From assembly GCF_027887165.1 (NCBI RefSeq), contig NC_077227.1, positions 84,528,930 through 84,592,929 of the forward strand: a stretch of 64,000 nucleotides of DNA, written 5' to 3'. Shown piece by piece: positions 11,281 through 22,195 of this stretch (position 1 is the first letter of the stretch; every line of letters starts with the position of its first letter). The notes beneath the pieces are model-generated. The model was not told the origin of the DNA and did no database searches. It worked only from the letters and a program-made list of their open reading frames with translations. The translations under genes and the position numbers were made by a program. This DNA is from Monodelphis domestica (lineage: Eukaryota; Chordata; Mammalia; Didelphimorphia; Didelphidae).

Positions 11281-11372
11281 ACTTATTAGGTGTGTAACCT
11301 TGGACAAGACTTTCTAAGCTTCACTTTTCTCTGCTTCAAAATGGAGGGCCTGCATTGTCTATCTCATGGGGT
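11281..11372 (+). mobile_element. MIR-like fragment
   Basis: Keeps the MIR middle: taggtgtgtaaccttggaca, ctttctaagcttcac and a downstream aaaatggaggg element. Interrupted on its right by the LTR-like element. Confidence 0.6.
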
Positions 11373-11378
11373 TAAAAG

Positions 11379-12215
11379 TGTAACTGCCAAAACATGGTTG
11401 CCAAAACTATAAATGTTAAAAACTGTAAAATGATAAACTCTGTAAAGGTTTTGGCCAAACTGTAAAGATAATTTTAGTGTTTTGACTTAATATCTAAAAT
11501 AAGTGGTCACCATGGGAAAAAAATTCCCAAATATGAAAATACCCAAGTCAGCTGGGAATTTATGGAGATTTTAATTAATATAAATAAAGGAATTAAGGGA
11601 AGGAGAGAGAGAGAGAGAGAGAATAGCCAAGCATTAGAAAAGGGCCTAGGCCAAAATGCCCTAGGCCTGAGCCTAAGGGAGAGGAGACAATCTTTATTAC
11701 TCACCACAAGATCATCTCCAAGCAAGCTCCAGTCCTCACTTCAATTCTGAACTCCAACTAACTCCAACTAACTCCAACTACCTCAAATCACCTTTTCCCC
11801 CTTCCTTTTAAAGAAACTTTCTCTTATGTCACCTCCCCCAAATTTTCACATCTACCAATCACAGTAGAAGCTTTTCCCCAGGACTGCCCATTCTTAGTAC
11901 TCTTCTTCTTTTGTTCTCACCTTCTCTGGTTAGATAAAATCTACTGAGTACTGCACACTTCTTTTATTAAGCTTGCCTTTTGCAAGTTGCTTGACCTTTT
12001 AGTGATTAATTTAACCTTTATAGGTACATAGCACCTTTTTGTATTAGATCTAAAAATAGACCTAGTTTAAGGTTCTAACTTTACTATAAGGTGTGAGTTA
12101 GGGACTTTTCATTGTTCAATCAGGAGTTTGCAACTTTATCTTCCCCTAAGGCATTGTCTGAGTAGGGTGGAGTAATTTCTAAAGTTCTCAATACATTCCT
12201 GATCAAGTACCTCCA
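11379..12215 (-). repeat. Probable solo LTR (retrovirus-like)
   Basis: The 837-bp element has TG...CA ends on the minus strand (TGGAGGTACTTG ... GGCAGTTACA). On that strand a CCAAT-type gtgattggtag, an A/T-rich TATA-like ctttaaaagg and an AATAAA signal (11693-11698) follow in promoter-to-poly(A) order, about as expected for an LTR. A tgga/acca-like triple tandem (aactccaactaactccaact at 11750-11780) lies near the inferred start region. No interior is attached. Both flanks contain gttaaaa, but not exactly at the TG/CA ends, so the target duplication is unproven. Confidence 0.6.
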
Positions 12216-12248
12216 TTGTTAAAAATGGGGAATAGCTTAATCAAATCT

Positions 12249-12621
12249 TTTTTTTTTTTACATTGCAACTTCTCCTCATTTATTTTTTATTTTTTTTACA
12301 TAAACATTATTTTATTTGGTAATTTTCAAACATTATTTGTTAGAAACAAAGATCATTTTCTTTTCCTACCCACACTGCCTCCCACCCCCCACCCCCATTG
12401 GTGATGTGTGATTCCTCATGTGTGTGTCCTCATGTGTCCTCAATCCAAACTCATTTCTATGTTATTGGTTTTTGCCTTAGGGAGTTCATTCAGTCTTTCC
12501 TCAATCATATCCCCTCCACCCCTGTAGTCAAGCTGTTGCCTTTCCTCAGTGTTTTTATTCCTTTATCCCTGCAGGTTGCTCAGGGACATTGCATTGACAC
12601 TAATGGAAAAGTCCATTACTT
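12249..12621 (-). other. 3'UTR and tail of the minus-strand L1
   Basis: About 370 bases. It differs from the 3' end shared by the copies at 1-190 and 51960-52165 beyond a common core (aacatagaaatgagttt vs aacatggaaataggttt), so it is another subfamily. A G-rich run (minus strand, 12379-12396) and an AATAAA (12308-12313) precede a first A-rich tract (12278-12300), then about 20 unique bases and a second poly-A (12249-12259). Confidence 0.6.
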
Positions 12622-15600
12622 TCAATTGTGCCACAGTGTATCAGTCTCTGTGTATAATGTTCTCCTGACTCTGCTCCTTTTGCTCTGCATCACTTTCAGA
12701 AGGTCATTCCAGTCTCCATGGAATTCCTCCACTTTATTATTCCTTTTAGCACAATAGTATTCCATCACCAACATATACCACAATTTGTTCAGCCATTCCC
12801 CAATTGAAGAGCATCCCCTCATTTTCCAGTTTTTTGCCACCACAAAGAGACCAGCTATGATATTCTTGTACATGTCTTTTTACTTATTATCTCTTTAGGG
12901 TACAAACCCAACAGTACTAGGGCTGGGTCAAAGGGCAGACAGTCTTTTAGCGCCCTTTGGGCATAGTTCTAAATTGCCCTCCAGAATGACTGGATCAATT
13001 CACAATTCCACCAGCAATGCATTAATGTCCCAATTTTGCCACATCTCCTCCAGCATTCATTACTTTCCTTTGCTGTCATGTTAGCCAATCTGCTGGGTGT
13101 GAGGTGATACCTCAGAGTTGTTTTGATTTGCATCTCTCTGATTATAAGAGATTTAGAACACTTTTTCATGTGCTTATTAATAGTTTTGATTTCTTTGGCT
13201 AAAAACTGCCTATTCATGTCCCTTGCCCATTTGTCAATTGGAGAATGGCTTGGTTTTTGGTACAATTGATTTAGCTCTTTATAAATTTGAGTAATTAGAC
13301 CTTTGTTAGAGGTTTTTGTTATGAAGTTTGTTTCCCAATGTGTTATTTCCCTTCTAATTTTGGTTACATTGGTTTTGTTTGTACAAAAACTTTTTAATTT
13401 GATGTAATCAAAATTATTTATTTTACATTTTGTGACTCTTTCTATGTCCTTGCTTGGTTTTAAAATCTTTCCCTTCCCATAGGTCTGACTGTATGTATAC
13501 TATTCTGTGTTCACCTAATTTACTTATAGTTATCTTCTTTATGTTCAGGTCATTCACCCATTCTGAGTTTATCTTGGGGTAGAGTGGGAGGTGTTGATCC
13601 AAACCTAATCTCTCCCACACTGTCTTCCAGTTTTCCCAGCAATTTTTGTCAAATAGTGGATTTTTGTCCCAAAAGCTGGGGTCTTTGGGTTTGTCATAGA
13701 CTGTCTTGCTGAGGTCACTTAACCCAAGTCTATTCCACTGATCCTCCTTTCTGTGTCTTAGCCAGTACCAAATTGTTTTGATGACCACTGCTTTATAATA
13801 GAGTTTGAGATCTGGGACTGCAAGGCCACCTTCCTTTGTATTTTTTTAAAAATTATTTCCCTGGATATCCTTGATCCTTTGTTCTTCCAAATGAACTTTG
13901 TTATGGTTTTTTTCTAAATCAGTAAAAAAAAAATTGGAAGTTCAATGGGTATAGCACTAAATAGATAAATAAGTTTGGGTAGGATGGTCATTTTTATTAT
14001 ATTGGCTCATCCTACCCATGAGCAGTTAATGTTTTTCCAATTGCTCAAGTCTAGTTTTAGTTGTGTGGAGAGTGTTTTGTAGTTGTGTTCATATAGTTCC
14101 TGTGTTTGTCTCGGGAGATAGATTCCTAAGTATTTTATTTTGTCTAAGGTGATTTTGAATGGGATTTCTCTTTCTAATTCTTGCTGCTGAGCTGTGTTGG
14201 AAATATATAGAAATGCTGATGACTTATGTGGGTTTATTTTGTATCCTGCAACTTTGCTAAAGTTGTTGATTATTTCGACTAGCTTTTTTGTTGATTCTCT
14301 AGGATTCTTCAGGTAGACCATCACATCATCCACAAAGAGTGATAGCTTTTGGTCTCCTCAATGCCTTCAATTTATTTTTCTTCCCTAATTGCTACTGCTA
14401 GTGTTTCTAGTACAATGTTAAATAATAGAGGTGCTAATCCTTGCTTCATTCCTGATCTTATTGGGAATGTATCTAGTTTATCCCCATTGCAGATGATGTT
14501 TGCTGATGGTTTTAGATATATACTGTTTATTATTTTTAAGAAAGACCCTTCTATTCCTATGCTTTCTAGTGTTTTTATTAGGAATGGGTGTTGTATTTTA
14601 TCAAAGGCTTTTACTGCGTGTATTGAGATAATCATATGCTTTTTGTTGGTTTGCATGTTGATATGGTCAATTATGTGGATGGTTTTCCTAATATTGAACC
14701 ATCCTTGTATTCCTGGTTTAAATCCTACTTGGTCATAGTGAATGACCCTCCTGATCACTTGCTGGAGTCTTTTTGTTAGTATCCTGTTTAAGATTTTTGC
14801 ATCTATGTTCATTAGGGAGATTGGTCTGTAGTTTTCTTTCTCCGTTTTTGACCTGCCTGGCTTTGAAATCAGTACCATATTTGTGTCATAAAAGAAATTT
14901 GGTAAAACTCCCTCTTTGTTTATTATGTCCAATAGTTTGCATAGTATTGGGGTTAGCTGTTCTTTGGATATTTGGTAGAATTCACTTATGAATCCATCAG
15001 GCCCTGGGGATTTTTTCTTAGGAAGTTCTTTGATGGCCTGTTGGATTTCCTTTTCTGATATGGGATTGTTTAAGAATTCTATTTCTTCTTCTGTTAGTCT
15101 AGGCATTTTATATTTTTGTAAATATTCATCCATATCACCTAGATTGGTATATTTATTGTCATATAATTGGGCAAAGTAGTTTTTACTGATTTCCTTAATT
15201 TCCTCTTCATTGGAGGTGAGGTCCCCCTTTACATCTATGATGATGTTATTTTGCTTTTCTTCTTTCCTTTTTTAAATTAGATTGACCAGTACTTTGTCTA
15301 TTTTGTTTGTTTTCTCAAAGTACCAGCTTCTAGTATTATTTATTAGTTCAATGGTTCTATCACTTTTGATTTTATTAATTTCTCCCTTAATTTTTAGGAT
15401 CTCTAATTTGGTTTTCTTCTGGGGGTTTTAATTTGTTCGCTTTCAAGTTTTTTTATTTGCATTTCCAATTTGTTGATCTCTGCCCTCCCTAATTTGTTAA
15501 TATATGCACTCAAGGATATGAATTTTCCTCTGAGTACTGCTTTGGCTGCATCCTATAAGGTTTGAAAGGATTTCTCACCATTGTCATTTTCTTCAATGAA

Positions 15601-16391
15601 ATTATTAATTGTTTCTATGATTTTTTCTCTAATCGATTTTGGAGTATCATATTATTTAATTTCCAATTAATGTTTTATTTGGCACTCCATGTACCCTTAA
15701 TGATCATTATTTTTATTGCCTTATGATCTGAAAAGGTTGCATTTATTATTTCTACTTTTCTACATTTGTATGCCATGTTTCTGTGACATAGTGTATGGTC
15801 AATCTTTGTGAATGTGCTATGTGCTGCTGAGAAGAAGGTGTATTCCTTTCTGTCCCTATTTATTTTTCTCCATATGTCTATTAACTCTAATTTTTCTAAG
15901 GTTTCATTCACATCTTTTATCTCTTTCTTATTTATTTTTTTATTTGATTTATCTAAATTTGATAGTGGTTGGTTCAGGTCTCCCACTAATATGGTTTTAC
16001 TGTCTATTTCCTCCTTCAATTCTCCTCGTTTCTCCATTAGAAATTTGGGTGCTATACCATTTGGTGCATATATGTTGATTAGTGATATTTCCTCATTGTC
16101 TATACTCCCTTTTAACAGAATGTATTTACCTTCCCTATCCTTTTTAATCAGGTCTATTTTTGCTTTGGCTTTGTCAGATATCATGATTGCAACTCCTGCC
16201 TTCTTTCTATCAGTTGAGGCCCAAAAGGTCTTACTCCAACCTTTAATTCTGTCCTTGTAAGTATCTACCCCCCTCATGTGTGTTTCTTGAAGACAGCATA
16301 TGGTAGGGTTTTGGATTCTAATCCACTCTGCTATTCATCTACGTTTTATGGTTGAGTTCATCCCATTCACGTTCAAAGTTATGATTGTCAT
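12622..16391 (-). pseudogene. L1 ORF2: endonuclease / reverse transcriptase, broken
   Basis: ORF2 protein nicks target DNA and reverse transcribes L1 RNA. The start MTIITLNVNGMN at 16391 is the usual N-terminus of the endonuclease; the nuclease domain is readable at 15675-16277 with GDLNQPLS and the terminal SDHKAIKI motif. The reverse transcriptase is readable at 14372-15133 ([23 protein letters not shown]) and continues with the [10 protein letters not shown] active-site box at about 14333. The usual first catalytic Asp in the SIDAEKAFD motif is His here (SIHAVKAFD), and the QGCPLSP box is shortened to QGLAPLL. The C-terminal part (12969-13265, 12622-12873) keeps the Cys-rich end and EYYCAKRNN. 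The frame is interrupted at least five times by shifts and stops. Confidence 0.9.
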
Positions 16392-17118
16392 TTATGGATT
16401 CCCTGGCATTTTGATATCCTCCCCTAATTCTGACATTTCTTCTTTTGCTATAACCCTTTAAACCAGTGATTTACTTTAAATCAGTCCCCCTAGTCTCCTC
16501 CCTTGATATGCTTCCCTTTCTATCCCCTCCCTTTTTGTTCCCTTCTTGTTTGTTTGTTGGACTTTTTTGGGGTCTGTTAACTTCCCTCCCACCCTCTCCT
16601 TCCCTCCTTTTATATACTCCCTCCCCCCTGCCCTTCCTTAATTTCCCCTTCTCCCTTACCCTGTTGGATAAGATAGAATTCAAGATCCCAATGGAACTAG
16701 ATGTTCTTCCCTCTCAGAATTGATTTCACTTAGAGTAAGGTTTAAGTAATACCAATTAGCACTCTCTTCCTCTCCTTCTTATAGGAGAATTCTTCCCCTC
16801 CCCTTCCCATGTGTATCTTTGTGTGAGAAAGATTATTCTATTTAATTTTTATTCTATTTCTTGAAGTACATCTTAGTATCATTAATGATTCCCCCTCCCT
16901 TTTTCTTTCTTTCCCCTCCTTTCTCTATATTGTCTTAATGCCCCAATCTTTCCCTATGTGCGATTCTTCTAATTACTCTAATAATGCAGAGTTACACATT
17001 ACATTTCTATCTATATTAATATATATAATTTGATATAAATATAGTCCTTATAGAAGAGTTTGAATAAAAGAAAATGATAACATTTTTATCCTTTTTCCTT
17101 CCCTTCATATTTACCTTT
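16392..17118 (-). other. Long inter-ORF spacer of the L1
   Basis: About 727 bases between the inferred ORF1 end and the ORF2 start, far longer than the roughly 60 bases in human L1. On the minus strand it is purine-rich (pyrimidine-rich on plus, especially 16490-16670 and 16880-16925). No continuous frame is present. It could have a regulatory or translational role for ORF2, or be a normal feature of marsupial L1; I cannot tell which. Confidence 0.6.
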
Positions 17119-18125
17119 TCATGTTTCTCTTGCTCTTTGTGTTTGGATGTCAAACTTTCCACTGAGCTCTATTCTTTTCTTAATAAATACTTGGAAATCT
17201 TCTCTTTTGTTGAATACCTATACTTTTCTGTGGAAGTATATAGCCAGTTTTGATAGGTGATTCTTGGTTGAAGACCCAGTTATTTTGCCTTTCTGAATAT
17301 CATGTTCCAGGCCTTGCGGTCATTCAGTGTGGACATTGCCAGGTCTTGTGTGACCCTGATTGGCATTCCTTTATATCTAAATTGTCTTTTTCTGGCTTCT
17401 TGTAAGATTTTTTCTTTTGCTTGAAAGCTTTGGAATTTGGCAATTACATTCCTGGGAGTTGACTTTTGGGGATTTGGTGTGGAGGGTGTTCTATGAACTC
17501 TTTCAATGCCTATTTTGCCCCCTTGTTCTAGAAGCTCAGGGCAGTTTTCTTGGATAATATCTTGTATTATGATATCAAGATCTCTGTTTATTTCTGGCTT
17601 TTCAGGTAGACCAATGATTCTAAGATTGTCTCTCCTTCCTTTGTTTTCCAGGTCTGTCACCTTGTCAGTGAGATAGTTTATGTTTTCTACTACTTTGTGA
17701 GTCTTTTGACTTTGCTTTATTAAGTCTTGCTCTTTTGCAAGATCATTGTCTTCCAGTTGCTTGATTCTGGCCTTTAATGACTGGTTTTCCTTTTCAGTTT
17801 GGTCTGTCCTGCTTTTTGAGGCTTCCAGCTGTTTCTCCAATTGGGTGTTTTTGTCCCTCATATTGCTGAATTCCCTTTGCATTATTTCCCATTTTTCCTG
17901 CCAGAAGGCTTCCATCTTTTTGATGACCTCCAATTTAAATTCTTCAAAAGCTTGTGGACAATTTCCCTTTCTTTTGGAAGGGTTTGGAGCATTTGTTTGT
18001 GCTTCCTCTTCTGCTATTTCTTCTGTGTTCTGTATTTTTCCTCCATAAAATGTATCCAAGGTCACCTCCTTCTTCTTGCTTTTCTTGGTGTTGGGGTGTT
18101 CTGGTTCCTGGGCACTGTTTGCCAT
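17119..18125 (-). pseudogene. L1 ORF1 (RNA-binding chaperone), damaged C-terminus
   Basis: ORF1 protein is a trimeric RNA-binding chaperone that packages L1 RNA. The ATG at 18125 opens a 281-codon frame (stop at 17280). Residues about 58-162 form a coiled coil with heptad-like Leu/Lys/Glu spacing (KNTQLEKQLEASKSRTDQTE), followed by the RRM-like start GRRDNLRIIGLPE at about 163, and the C-terminal domain start (STPRNVIAKFQSF, MPIRVTQDLAMSTLNDRKAW). After the stop, homologous sequence goes on (LGLQPRITY, then in a shifted frame VFNKREDFQVFIKKR) to a natural-looking stop near 17119, so the original protein was about 335 residues, close to the human ORF1p length. The copy has a premature stop, at least one frameshift and a further internal stop. 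Confidence 0.85.
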
Positions 18126-19055
18126 CTCTACGGTTTTTTTCTTCCCTTTCCAGACAGGAATCTGAGTGAGGAGGTCTGGCTCTCAGTGTATGGGTCTAAT
18201 GATCAAGGCTTTTGCCTCGGGCTAATTCTCAATTCTTCCCAGCTGTGCTTTCTTCCTGGTGGAGTCTAGCATCTGCCCTCCCCTGCCTGCCAGCGATTTG
18301 GGTGTTACTGCTCTCGGGTAAATCCTTGGTGGTCTTAGTTAATTCCCAGTACCTATAGGTGTCCCTTGCTCACTTCAGGGGTTCCCTTCGCACACTTGTC
18401 GATTCAAGCATGCACACTCATTGATTCAGGTGCACTGGTTCTGAGCACCCAAGATCTGAGCTCCCCTTACCTGCCTACTGGCATTTCGGGTGTTACTGCT
18501 CTCAGGGGTAAGTCCTTGGTGGTCTTAGTTAACTCCCAAGACCTGTAGGTGCCCCTTGCTCACTTCAGGGGTTCTCTTTGCACACTCTCAGGTGTGCACA
18601 CTCATTGATTCTGGCGTGCTGGTTCTGAGTGCTCCTGATCTGAGCTCCCCTTGCCTGCCTGCCAGGGTTTGGGGTATTACTATTCACAGGGGTAGGTCCT
18701 TGGTGATCTTAGTCAGCTCCCCAGATCTGGGGCTGCCCGTTGCTTAGTCCTGGGGTGTCCCTCTCTCACTTGTTGATTCGGCAAGCACTTACTTTAACTC
18801 TGGCTCTGTAGGTGTGGTGGGGGGGCAGGGGGCTAGGTCAGTTACTAGGGAAAAAGCTAGGGAGCTTTTTTGCTCCCTTATATTGTGGAAATGCTCAAAT
18901 CCCATGTACCTTCAGTGCTGCACCTTGATATGGAGTCCCTCCATTCTTATGAGGATAATGTTTTTTTTTGGGGGGGTCTTTTGAGGTCGTCTGTATCGTT
19001 GGGTCTGAGGAGGGAAAGCGAGCTGTGTCTAATCTGCCACCATGCTTACCCCAAT
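18126..19055 (-). promoter_or_regulatory. L1 5'UTR with tandem promoter-like monomers
   Basis: Upstream of ORF1, three tandem units of about 184-188 bases are seen. Equivalent anchors are ggtgttactgctctc at 18301, ggtgttactgctctc at 18489 and ggtattactattcaca at 18673; each unit also has a ccttgctcacttcagggg-like and a cctgatctgagctcccctt-like segment. The third (5'-most) copy is more diverged. Tandem 5' monomers act as promoters in mouse L1 families, so a promoter role here is inferred by analogy. A G-rich stretch (minus strand C-rich; plus ggtgtggtggggggg at about 18812) lies near the 5' end. Confidence 0.65.
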
Positions 19056-19144
19056 CAATCTTCTAAAGTAGAGTCTGAGTAGTTTTTCGATTCACAAAAG
19101 TCACTGAAAACCTTAATTTGCCAAGTAAGTGGATGTTTTGATTA

Positions 19145-19345
19145 GTAGCCTTGGAGACTGCTAGGGAGCAGAGTGGATAGAGATATGGATTTGGGTCAGG
19201 AAGACCTAAATTCCAACCTTCCCTCAGACTCTTACTAGCTGTGTGATTTTGGGCAAGTCACTTAACTGCTGTCTGCCTCAGTTTCCTAAACTGTAAAATG
19301 GAATAGTAACAGCACCTACCTCCTAGTGTTGTAGTGATTTGGCTT
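19145..19345 (+). mobile_element. MIR/Mar-like SINE
   Basis: Shows agtggatagagatatgga, aaattccaaccttccctcag, gctgtgtgattttgggcaag and tttcctaaactgtaaaatgg in order. It is the only element in the gap between the L1 and the GA-rich tract. Confidence 0.8.
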
Positions 19346-19539
19346 TGGCAGAGTGTCTGTTTTAAGGTGAATCTGATGCTGGTCCCTTCTGCCCTTCAAA
19401 GGATGGTTCTAGGTCCTGGAATCTTGATGAATGTGTACATGGTGCTTACTGGTAGCTACTTCTGCAGGTGAATCAGAAGCCTACTTCTCCCTCTCACCAG
19501 CTCCAGATAAAACTCCACAAATGAGCCTATCTTTTGAGA

Positions 19540-19692
19540 GAGAGGAAGAAAGAGATAGACAGAGTCAGAGAGACAGAGACAGAGAGATAGAGAGAGAGAC
19601 AGAGAGAGACAGAGATAGAGACAGAGAGACAAAGACAAAGACAGGGAGAGAGACAGAGACAGAGAGACGCAGAGAGACACAGAGAGGGAGGT
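19540..19692. repeat. Compound GA/GACAGA purine repeat
   Basis: About 150 bases of gagagacagagaga variants on the plus strand. It opens frames on both strands (Arg/Asp/Glu one way, Leu/Ser the other) that are artefacts of the repeat. Confidence 0.93.
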
Positions 19693-19904
19693 GGGGGGCA
19701 CAGCTTTCAAGAAGCTCCTACCTTCCTTCCAAATGGGAAAAGTACCAGCAACATTGCCCTCCTTTGCTAAGCTGGCTAAATCATGTGCTTTTTTTTGTAC
19801 TTCTTAGAAGTATAATATCTGGGCTTCAGAACTAAAAGGGATACTAGTGACCATCTCATCCAATCCTTTGTTTCATTTTATTTCTGTTTAGTGGAGGTAG
19901 AATT

Positions 19905-20065
19905 GTCATTTTTATTATATTGGCTCAGCCTACTTATGAGAAATTAATATTTCTCCAGTTGTTTCGATCTGTTTTCATTTGTGTGAAGTGTTTTGTAATT
20001 GTGCTCATATGGTCCCTAGGCTTATCTTGACAAATAGACTCTCAAGTATTTTATATTGTCTTTGG
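19905..20065 (-). mobile_element. L1 ORF2 fragment (older copy)
   Basis: Parallels 13985-14150 of the large L1 (tttttattatattggctca, gtgaagtgttttgtaattgt, tctcaagtattttatattg), about 80 per cent alike by eye. A separate, older insertion. Confidence 0.75.
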
Positions 20066-21920
20066 TTATTTAATTTTTAAAAATTATTTTTGTTCAATTA
20101 ACTCTTTACCAATTACATGTAAAATAAATTTAATAATAATTTAAAAAATTTTTGAATTCTAAATTCTCTCCCTGCCTTCTGTCCCAGCTCCCTCCTTGAG
20201 AAAGCAAGCACTTTGATTTCAGTCATACATGTAAGGTCATGCCAAACATATTTCCACATTAGCCATGTTGCAAAAGAAAACACAAAAAAAATAAAACAAT
20301 AAAAAGAAGTAAAGTTTTAAAAAGTATGCATCAATATGCATTCAAAATCCATTAGTTCTCTTTTTGGGGGTGTATAACATTCTTTCTTCATGTAATGATC
20401 AGTGCAAGAGAAGAATTTGGAATCTTTGCATCAGGGGCCAGTGGCAGAAACATTGGTTGGAGAGCAAGGCATGCTGGGAAAGGAAAACTGACCTGAGAAA
20501 GAGCTATATGGAATTCTTGGCTTTTGGAGCTGAGACCTTGACCTAGCAGGACATGTTTCCAAGCTGAGCATCTTATCAAGACTTACCAAGAACCATAAGA
20601 GAATATCCTGTGTCAATATTCAAATTCTTCTGTAGAGCCATCATCTGTCTAGTCTCTCCAACATCTATACTGAGGAGAAGATCCCTCAACCCCAGAAAGG
20701 GGGCCCTGGACTCACTGAGGAGAGAGTCTGGCTCTCTTTCTCCTCCAGCCCTCTTGACCATCTATTTATAGATGCTTTGGGCTAGATATTGACATTAAAT
20801 AGTTTGAATTTATTTAGTTGGGGATCGGGACAGAGAAACCTTGGTCTGCTAAATTAAGCTGCCTAGGTGAAAGACCGTATTAGGATACCATGAGGGATAC
20901 CGCCTCTCACTTCCCATCTCCCAACTTGCCTTTGGGTTTCATCATTAAAACTTATAAACCTCAGTCAGATTTGTCAAGCTCCTTGGTTTATACTTGAGGA
21001 GGTATCTGAATTAAGAACAACCGAGAACCATCAAGACCATCCCCCGATGAGGCAAAGCCTCCATCTAGGCTTGTCTCTGGATCCTCTCTGTGCAGGGGAA
21101 TCTGAGGTTTCCTTTGGGTTTATTTGGTAGGTGAGACCTGTATTCAACTCTCCGCCACCCTTTCTCCTCAGGGAACCTCTATATACCTGTGCAGCAATCG
21201 TCAACAGCCTCTCTCAGGAGAGGTGAAAGGAGAGGAGGTGCTAGCTCATTCAAGCTCCTGCTCTCTCCCACATTCAGATCCTTCTCTAGAAACTCCTTGT
21301 AAACTCCATTGAAAGACCATCTGAGACAGTGGGCAGGGTCTTTATTTTAATCTCCCAAACCTCCATCAATACACTCATAAGCCCTTTAGAACTGTCTTTG
21401 ATCATTGTCTAAATCAGAGCAGCTAAGTCTTTCACAGTTGATCATCTTTATAACATTGCTGTTACTGTGTATAAGGTCCTCCTGCTTCCCAGGTACTTCT
21501 GAAACCATGCTGCTCATCATTTCTTATAGCACAATAATTTTCCATCACAATCATATACTACGACTTATTCAGCCATTCTTCAATTGATGGGCATCCCTCT
21601 GATTTCTAATTCTTTTTCACCACAAAAAAGCCACTATAAATATTATTTTTGTAAAAAATCCCTTTGATCTCTTTGGGATACAGACCAACTAATGATATAG
21701 GGGGATTAAAGGGTACCCACAGTTTTAAAGATTTTTGGATAAAGTTCCAAATTGTTCTCCAGAACACTTAGACTAACTCATAACTCCACCAATTAGTGTC
21801 CCAATTTTTCTACATTGTCTCCAGCATTTTTCCTTTTCCTTTTCTGTCATGTTAGCTAGTTTAAGGTATGAGGTAGCATCTCAGAATTGTTTTAATCTGT
21901 TTTTCTCTCATAAATAATGA
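20066..21920 (-). mobile_element. Old L1 3' end split by an inserted element
   Basis: 21376-21920 matches the C-terminal ORF2 / 3' part of L1 (compare 12760-13150: cattcttcaattgatgggca, ctccaccaattagtgtccca). 20066-20393 is the 3'UTR of the same old copy (aactctttaccaattacatg, ggtcatgccaaacatatttcc). The two halves are separated by about 980 unrelated bases (20394-21375). Confidence 0.65.
20394..21375. mobile_element. Unidentified LTR-like insertion in old L1
   Basis: About 980 bases with no long frame that interrupt an old L1 3'UTR. The size and absence of coding sequence suit a solo LTR. A TATA-like tatttatagatgc at about 20762 (plus) and an AATAAA-like minus-strand signal at about 21342-21348 and 21119-21124 are present, so orientation is ambiguous. 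The ends sit near a tcat shared by both sides. Family unknown. Confidence 0.35.
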
Positions 21921-22004
21921 TTAGCCTTCCTTTTTATAGATAAGACTGAGATCCAGAGAGGGAAAGTGATTGTCTTTGGTCATATGGCTAATATGGAGGA
22001 TGGA

Positions 22005-22195
22005 ATGGGGTCCATGTAAAGTACACTAGGTTTGGAGTTAGAGGATCTGGGTTCAATTCCTGATTCTGAAACGCTATTTATGTGACTTGGGTAAAGTCAC
22101 TTTAAGTCTCTGATCCTCAAGGTCCTCACCTCTAAAAGGAAGGGGATAGATCAGAAAACTTTTAAGGTCCCTACCAACTCGATGCTAGTTTCAGA
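22005..22195 (+). mobile_element. MIR-like CORE-SINE
   Basis: Clear MIR order: gtacactaggtttggagtta, atctgggttcaattcctgat (box B), tgacttgggtaaagtcactt, cctctaaaaggaaggggat and a ctaccaactcgatgctag tail. Confidence 0.85.

Larger units (their letters stand above)
12249..19055 (-). mobile_element. Near full-length L1 LINE (minus strand), defective
   Basis: A long L1 copy of about 6.8 kb: 5'UTR with tandem monomers (about 19055-18126), ORF1 (18125 to about 17119), a spacer (about 17118-16392), ORF2 (16391-12622), a 3'UTR and an A-tail seen as poly-T at 12249-12259. ORF1 carries an early stop and ORF2 is broken at many points, so it could not move on its own. The exact 5' boundary is not fixed; I found no convincing target duplication. 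The copy is nonetheless nearly complete, which suggests moderate age. Confidence 0.85.

Noticed and set aside
14349-16260. Plus-strand frames at 14349-14738, 15808-16260 and similar
   Set aside because: Shadows of the minus-strand L1 ORF2.
17746-18269. Plus-strand frames with hydrophobic Cys/Phe-rich protein
   Set aside because: Shadows of the minus-strand L1 ORF1 coiled coil.
19431-19835. Arg/Asp/Glu-rich frame on plus and Leu/Ser frame on minus
   Set aside because: Caused by the GACAGA repeat; the flanking residues show no known domain.
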